The notes below the pieces were generated by a model. That model did no database searches. It saw nothing but the letters and a program-made list of their open reading frames with translations, and was not told where the DNA came from. From the NCBI GenBank assembly GCA_003152145.1, contig PLZL01000085.1, forward strand, positions 3,927-12,045: a DNA stretch of 8,119 nucleotides, in the 5' to 3' direction. Source of the DNA: Limisphaerales bacterium (GTDB lineage Bacteria; Verrucomicrobiota; Verrucomicrobiae; Limisphaerales; UBA11358). Below, piece after piece: positions 5,312 through 8,119 of the stretch; within the stretch, counting starts at the first letter, position 1; the number at the start of each line of letters is the position of its first letter. Position numbers and translations under genes: made by a program.

Positions 5312-6507
5312 CTCAATTTCAAAGTGGCCAGCGCGACGACCGCGAACAGGACGCACAAAATGTAAAACCGCATCACCACCTGCGATTCATACCAGCCCTT
5401 TTTTTCAAAGTGATGGTGCAGCGGCGCCATCAAAAAAATCCGCCGGCCCGTGCCGGTGCGCAGCCGCGTGAGCCGGAACCAGCCGGTCTGCAAAATCACC
5501 GACGCGGCTTCCAGCACAAACACGCCGCCCGCAATCACGAGCACGAACGGCTGGTGAATGAGCACCGCCATGATGCCAAATGCGCCGCCGAGCGCGAGCG
5601 ACCCCGTGTCGCCCATGAACACTTGCGCCGGATGACAGTTAAACCATAAAAATCCCAGACCGGCGCCGATGAGCGCCGCGCAAAACACGGTCAATTCACC
5701 CGCGCCGCTGACGTAGGGAATTTGCAGATAGGCCGCCGCTTTGATATTGCCCGCCACATACGTGAACACCAGAAACACAAACGCGACGATGAGCGTGCAG
5801 CCGATGGCCAGCCCGTCGAGGCCGTCCGTCAAATTCACCGCGTTGGAACTCCCGACAATCGCCAGCATCACGACCAGGAGACCCACTATGGGGAAACCTG
5901 CGATGGTGCCCGCATGAACCGGATATTTGTAAAACGGCAGCATCAGGGCGCTCACCAGATTGCTGGTAACGACGGTTTTGTCCTCGGAAAACCGCAACTG
6001 GCTCGTCGCCGGCAGTTCCCAAAGATAAATCCCCACGAACAGGGCCAGCGCGATTTGAACCACGAGTTTCAGGCGCGGCGGAGTGCCACCACCGCTCTGC
6101 TGGATTATTTTCGCGTAATCGTCGTAAAACCCCAGTCCGGCTAGCACCAGCACCGCGAGCATCGTCAATTCCACCTGCGCGTTCCATTCCGTCCACAACA
6201 TCGTTGAAAAAACCAGCACCGTGACAATCAACACGCCGCCCATCGTCGGCGTTCCCTTTTTGCTCAACACGCGCGCGGCCAGACCGCCCGCCTCCTCCGC
6301 TTTGTCCTTGTAATCCTGTCCGAACTTCAACGTCTTCAGCCAGTGGATGATTTTCGGTCCCAGCCACCAGCTCAAGACCAGCGCCGTCACCGCCGCGCCC
6401 GCGCTGCGCACAGTGATGTAACGGAACAGCCGGAGCGCCGAAAGGTGGTCCGCCCACGGCGTTCCTTTCGTCCACTCAAGCAATTGCTGGCTCAAATAAT
6501 AAAGCAT
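5308..6507 (-). CDS. mraY: Phospho-MurNAc-pentapeptide transferase MraY
   Basis: Integral membrane enzyme that transfers phospho-MurNAc-pentapeptide from UDP to undecaprenyl phosphate, giving lipid I. At 399 residues it is somewhat longer than the E. coli protein of about 360; the extra length is mainly an N-terminal extension and longer loops (for example 165-180). Signatures are KKGTPTMGG (83-91), GFYDDYAK (126-133, the Asp129-Asp130 pair), SSNAVNLTDGLDGLAIG (220-236), FNCHPAQVFMGDTGSLALGG (289-308, Asp300 at the catalytic aspartate) and the loop MAPLHHHFEKKGWYESQVV (360-378) with the His triplet. About ten membrane segments are visible. The ATG at 6507 follows the murF stop by 4 nt without a strong ribosome binding site, so coupling with murF is likely. 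Its stop lies in an ATGATGATGA run that also offers starts for a doubtful small ORF. Confidence 0.97.
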   Translation of the reverse strand: MLYYLSQQLLEWTKGTPWADHLSALRLFRYITVRSAGAAVTALVLSWWLGPKIIHWLKTLKFGQDYKDKAEEAGGLAARVLSKKGTPTMGGVLIVTVLVFSTMLWTEWNAQVELTMLAVLVLAGLGFYDDYAKIIQQSGGGTPPRLKLVVQIALALFVGIYLWELPATSQLRFSEDKTVVTSNLVSALMLPFYKYPVHAGTIAGFPIVGLLVVMLAIVGSSNAVNLTDGLDGLAIGCTLIVAFVFLVFTYVAGNIKAAAYLQIPYVSGAGELTVFCAALIGAGLGFLWFNCHPAQVFMGDTGSLALGGAFGIMAVLIHQPFVLVIAGGVFVLEAASVILQTGWFRLTRLRTGTGRRIFLMAPLHHHFEKKGWYESQVVMRFYILCVLFAVVALATLKLR

Positions 6508-6511
6508 GGTT

Positions 6512-7897
6512 TCAAGCTTTTCCGGACTTCAACGTTTCGGCGATGCGCTCCAGGCGCGACGCCCGCGACGCCTTCAACAAAACCACGTCGCCGCTCTTCA
6601 AAAATTGTTTCACCGCTTTCATCGCCGCTTCCACGTCCGCAAATTCAATTACCCGGTTCAATCCCGCGTCGCGCGCGGCCTTCGCCGTGACCGGCGCCAT
6701 TTTGCCGACGGCGAACAACTGGCCGATGCCGAGTTCCGCCGCGCGGCGTCCCACTTCCGCGTGCGCCGTTTCGCTGTGCGCGCCGAGTTCGTTCATGTCG
6801 CCCAGCACCGCCACGCGCCGGCCTTGCAGCGGCAAATCGCACAACGTTTCCAGCGCCGCAATCGTCGAATCCGCGTTCGCGTTGTAGGCGTCGTCCAAAA
6901 CACGAACGCCATTCGCTTCCCAAAATTGCAGCCGCATCTTTGCCGGCTGGCATTCGGCCAGGCCGTCCCGGATTTCGGGACGGCCCAGACCGAGTTCCTC
7001 ACTGACCGCAATCGCGAACAAAGCATTCGCCACCTGATGACGCCCCAGCAAATTAATCCGATAATCGCCGCAAAATTCTTCCTTGGGCGCCTGCACCCGA
7101 AATGTGACGCCATTTTTGTCCAAACGAATTTTCTCCGCGCGCCAGTCGTTTTTTTCACCGAGACCGACGCGAACAACTTGCGCTTTCGTCCGAGTCGCGA
7201 TTTTTTCAGACCACTCGTTGTCGCCGTTCAAAAACAATTTTCCGTCCGCCGGCAACAGTTCCGCGAGCCGGCCCTCTTCCTGCGCGACGCCCGCAACATC
7301 GCCAAAATATTCCAAATGTTCCCGCCCGATGTTCGTAATCACGCCGAATTTCGGGCGAATCATCTTTACGAGCGGCGCGAGTTCGCCCGGATGATTCGTG
7401 CCCGCTTCCAGCACGGCAGCATGATGCGTTTTTTCCAGCCGCAACAGAGTCAGCGGCACGCCAATGTCGTTGTTGAAACTCGCCTCGCTCCAGAGCGTCG
7501 CCAGTTTTTGCCGGAGCGCCGACGCAATCAGTTCCTTCACAGTCGTTTTGCCATTCGAGCCGCCGACGCAAAGCACCGGCAACGCAAAATCTTTTCGATA
7601 CGCCGCGGCGAATTTCCCAAGCGTGACGCGGACATCAGCAACCACCAACACGGCACATTTCGGCAACTTCGCCGGAACTTTTTTTTGCCCGATAACGACC
7701 GCCGTAACACCTTTCGCCGCGACTTCGTTCAAAAAATCGTGGCCGTCGAAATGTTCGCCCTTGATGGCAAAGAACAAATCACCCGCCTGCGCCTTCCGCG
7801 AGTCCGTGCAGACATTTTTGACGATGGCTTCCGCCGCTCCGCGCCGGAGTTCGGCGCCGCAGGTTTCGGCGACAAATTTCAACGAGCGTGTTTCCAC
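6512..7897 (-). CDS. murF: UDP-MurNAc-tripeptide--D-alanyl-D-alanine ligase MurF
   Basis: Cytoplasmic ATP-dependent ligase that adds D-Ala-D-Ala to UDP-MurNAc-tripeptide. The 461-residue product has the three Mur ligase domains: N-terminal uridine-binding (TDSR at 31-34), central ATPase with P-loop GGSNGKTTVKE (112-122), NNDIGVP (142-148), Glu164 and NIGREHLEYFG (189-199), and a C-terminal domain with GRHQVANALFA (285-295), DDAYNANADST (335-345), VLGDMNELG (364-372) and LLKASRASRLERI (440-452). The Lys that E. coli MurF carries in its KAKGE stretch is Glu208 here (VAQEEGRL). The NNxxGVP and DDAYNANADS motifs favour MurF over MurE. The start is GTG at 7897, 6 nt after the ftsI stop. murE, usual between these genes, is absent. 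A perfect hairpin lies inside the gene at 6961-6985. Confidence 0.96.
   Translation of the reverse strand: METRSLKFVAETCGAELRRGAAEAIVKNVCTDSRKAQAGDLFFAIKGEHFDGHDFLNEVAAKGVTAVVIGQKKVPAKLPKCAVLVVADVRVTLGKFAAAYRKDFALPVLCVGGSNGKTTVKELIASALRQKLATLWSEASFNNDIGVPLTLLRLEKTHHAAVLEAGTNHPGELAPLVKMIRPKFGVITNIGREHLEYFGDVAGVAQEEGRLAELLPADGKLFLNGDNEWSEKIATRTKAQVVRVGLGEKNDWRAEKIRLDKNGVTFRVQAPKEEFCGDYRINLLGRHQVANALFAIAVSEELGLGRPEIRDGLAECQPAKMRLQFWEANGVRVLDDAYNANADSTIAALETLCDLPLQGRRVAVLGDMNELGAHSETAHAEVGRRAAELGIGQLFAVGKMAPVTAKAARDAGLNRVIEFADVEAAMKAVKQFLKSGDVVLLKASRASRLERIAETLKSGKA
6961..6985. repeat. Perfect 10-bp-stem hairpin inside murF
   Basis: GGCCGTCCCG (6961-6970) and CGGGACGGCC (6976-6985) are exact reverse complements with a 5-nt loop. 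On the coding strand it reads through GRPEIRDGL of MurF, in the linker into the C-terminal domain, so the frame is kept. A 10-bp GC-rich stem with a tight loop stands out from the codon background. It may be a palindromic repeat absorbed into the gene, or a coincidence of codons. Confidence 0.6.
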
Positions 7898-7903
7898 TGT
7901 ATT

Positions 7904-8119
7904 TCAATGAGGATTTGGCGCGTTCGCCATGAGCGGTGCCGGGGAATCCGGTGGAATGTTCAGGTAACTCGCGCAATGCCCGGCAATTTCCTTGAACACC
8001 GGCCCGCAAACCTGCCCGCCGTAATAGCCTTCCTTCGGCTCGTCCATCACGATGGAAATGCAAACCTGCGGATTGTCCGCCGGGAAAAATCCGATGAAGG
8101 ACGCAACGTATTTACCCGG
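7904..8119 (-). CDS. ftsI: Division transpeptidase (FtsI/PBP2-type), C-terminal end only
   Basis: I translated the last 71 codons by hand from the window edge; the rest lies outside. The visible residues are the C-terminal edge of a class B penicillin-binding protein transpeptidase domain: YVASFIGFFPADNPQVCISI (4-23), then IVMDEPKEGYYGGQVCGPVF (23-42) and a short tail ending NAPNPH. The FIGF-P pattern and the Y-GG-V-GPVF pattern follow the KTG motif in FtsI and SpoVD-type proteins; KTG itself should lie just upstream. In the cell it would cross-link septal peptidoglycan in the periplasm with FtsW. It stops 6 nt before the murF GTG. The dcw context favours FtsI over an elongation PBP2. SpoVD-like or PASTA forms cannot be excluded from this fragment, though no PASTA domain follows. 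Confidence 0.88.
   Translation of the reverse strand, partial: PGKYVASFIGFFPADNPQVCISIVMDEPKEGYYGGQVCGPVFKEIAGHCASYLNIPPDSPAPLMANAPNPH

Noticed and set aside
7779..8063. 94-codon minus-strand frame over the ftsI-murF junction
   Set aside because: It is out of phase with both the clear FtsI C-terminus and the MurF N-terminus, and Arg/Gly-rich.

Overview
The window is a dense, single-strand stretch of a bacterial division and cell wall (dcw) cluster. Every convincing gene lies on the minus strand, so transcription runs from position 8119 towards position 1. In transcription order it holds: the C-terminal end of a division transpeptidase (ftsI/pbp, cut by the window edge), murF, mraY, a 286-nt spacer that may carry a small ORF, a membrane-anchored two-LysM protein, ftsW, murG, murB, a small single-span membrane protein, and the N-terminal two thirds of ddl (cut by the window edge). 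Gaps between recognised genes are mostly 0-40 nt. ftsW/murG and murB/orf98 overlap, and no U-tract terminator is visible, so I read it as one operon.

The proteins form one pathway. Ddl makes D-Ala-D-Ala, MurF adds it to the UDP-MurNAc-tripeptide, MraY moves the MurNAc-pentapeptide to undecaprenyl phosphate (lipid I), and MurG adds GlcNAc (lipid II). FtsW and FtsI then polymerise and cross-link it at the septum. MurB works earlier, in UDP-MurNAc synthesis. The LysM protein probably binds peptidoglycan.

The organism is most likely a Gram-negative member of the PVC group, probably Verrucomicrobiota (Pedosphaera/Limisphaera-like). I base this on the style of the proteins, on roughly 58-60% GC counted by hand in murB, and on the N-terminus of the LysM protein, which resembles verrucomicrobial LysM proteins I remember. 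This is inference; no search was run.

The core content is ordinary, but several details are not. murE, murD and murC are all absent from their usual slots. A LysM gene sits in the murD slot. MurG ends in a Cys/His-rich tail. MurB has Cys where the proton-donor Ser is expected. MurF has Glu where a carbamylated Lys is expected. A lower-GC orphan membrane ORF ends in a strong hairpin next to repeated GTAG motifs. A perfect 10-bp-stem hairpin lies inside murF, and the mraY-LysM spacer holds hairpins plus a possible 97-codon ORF joined to both neighbours. I see no RNA genes, CRISPR arrays, transposases or phage genes.
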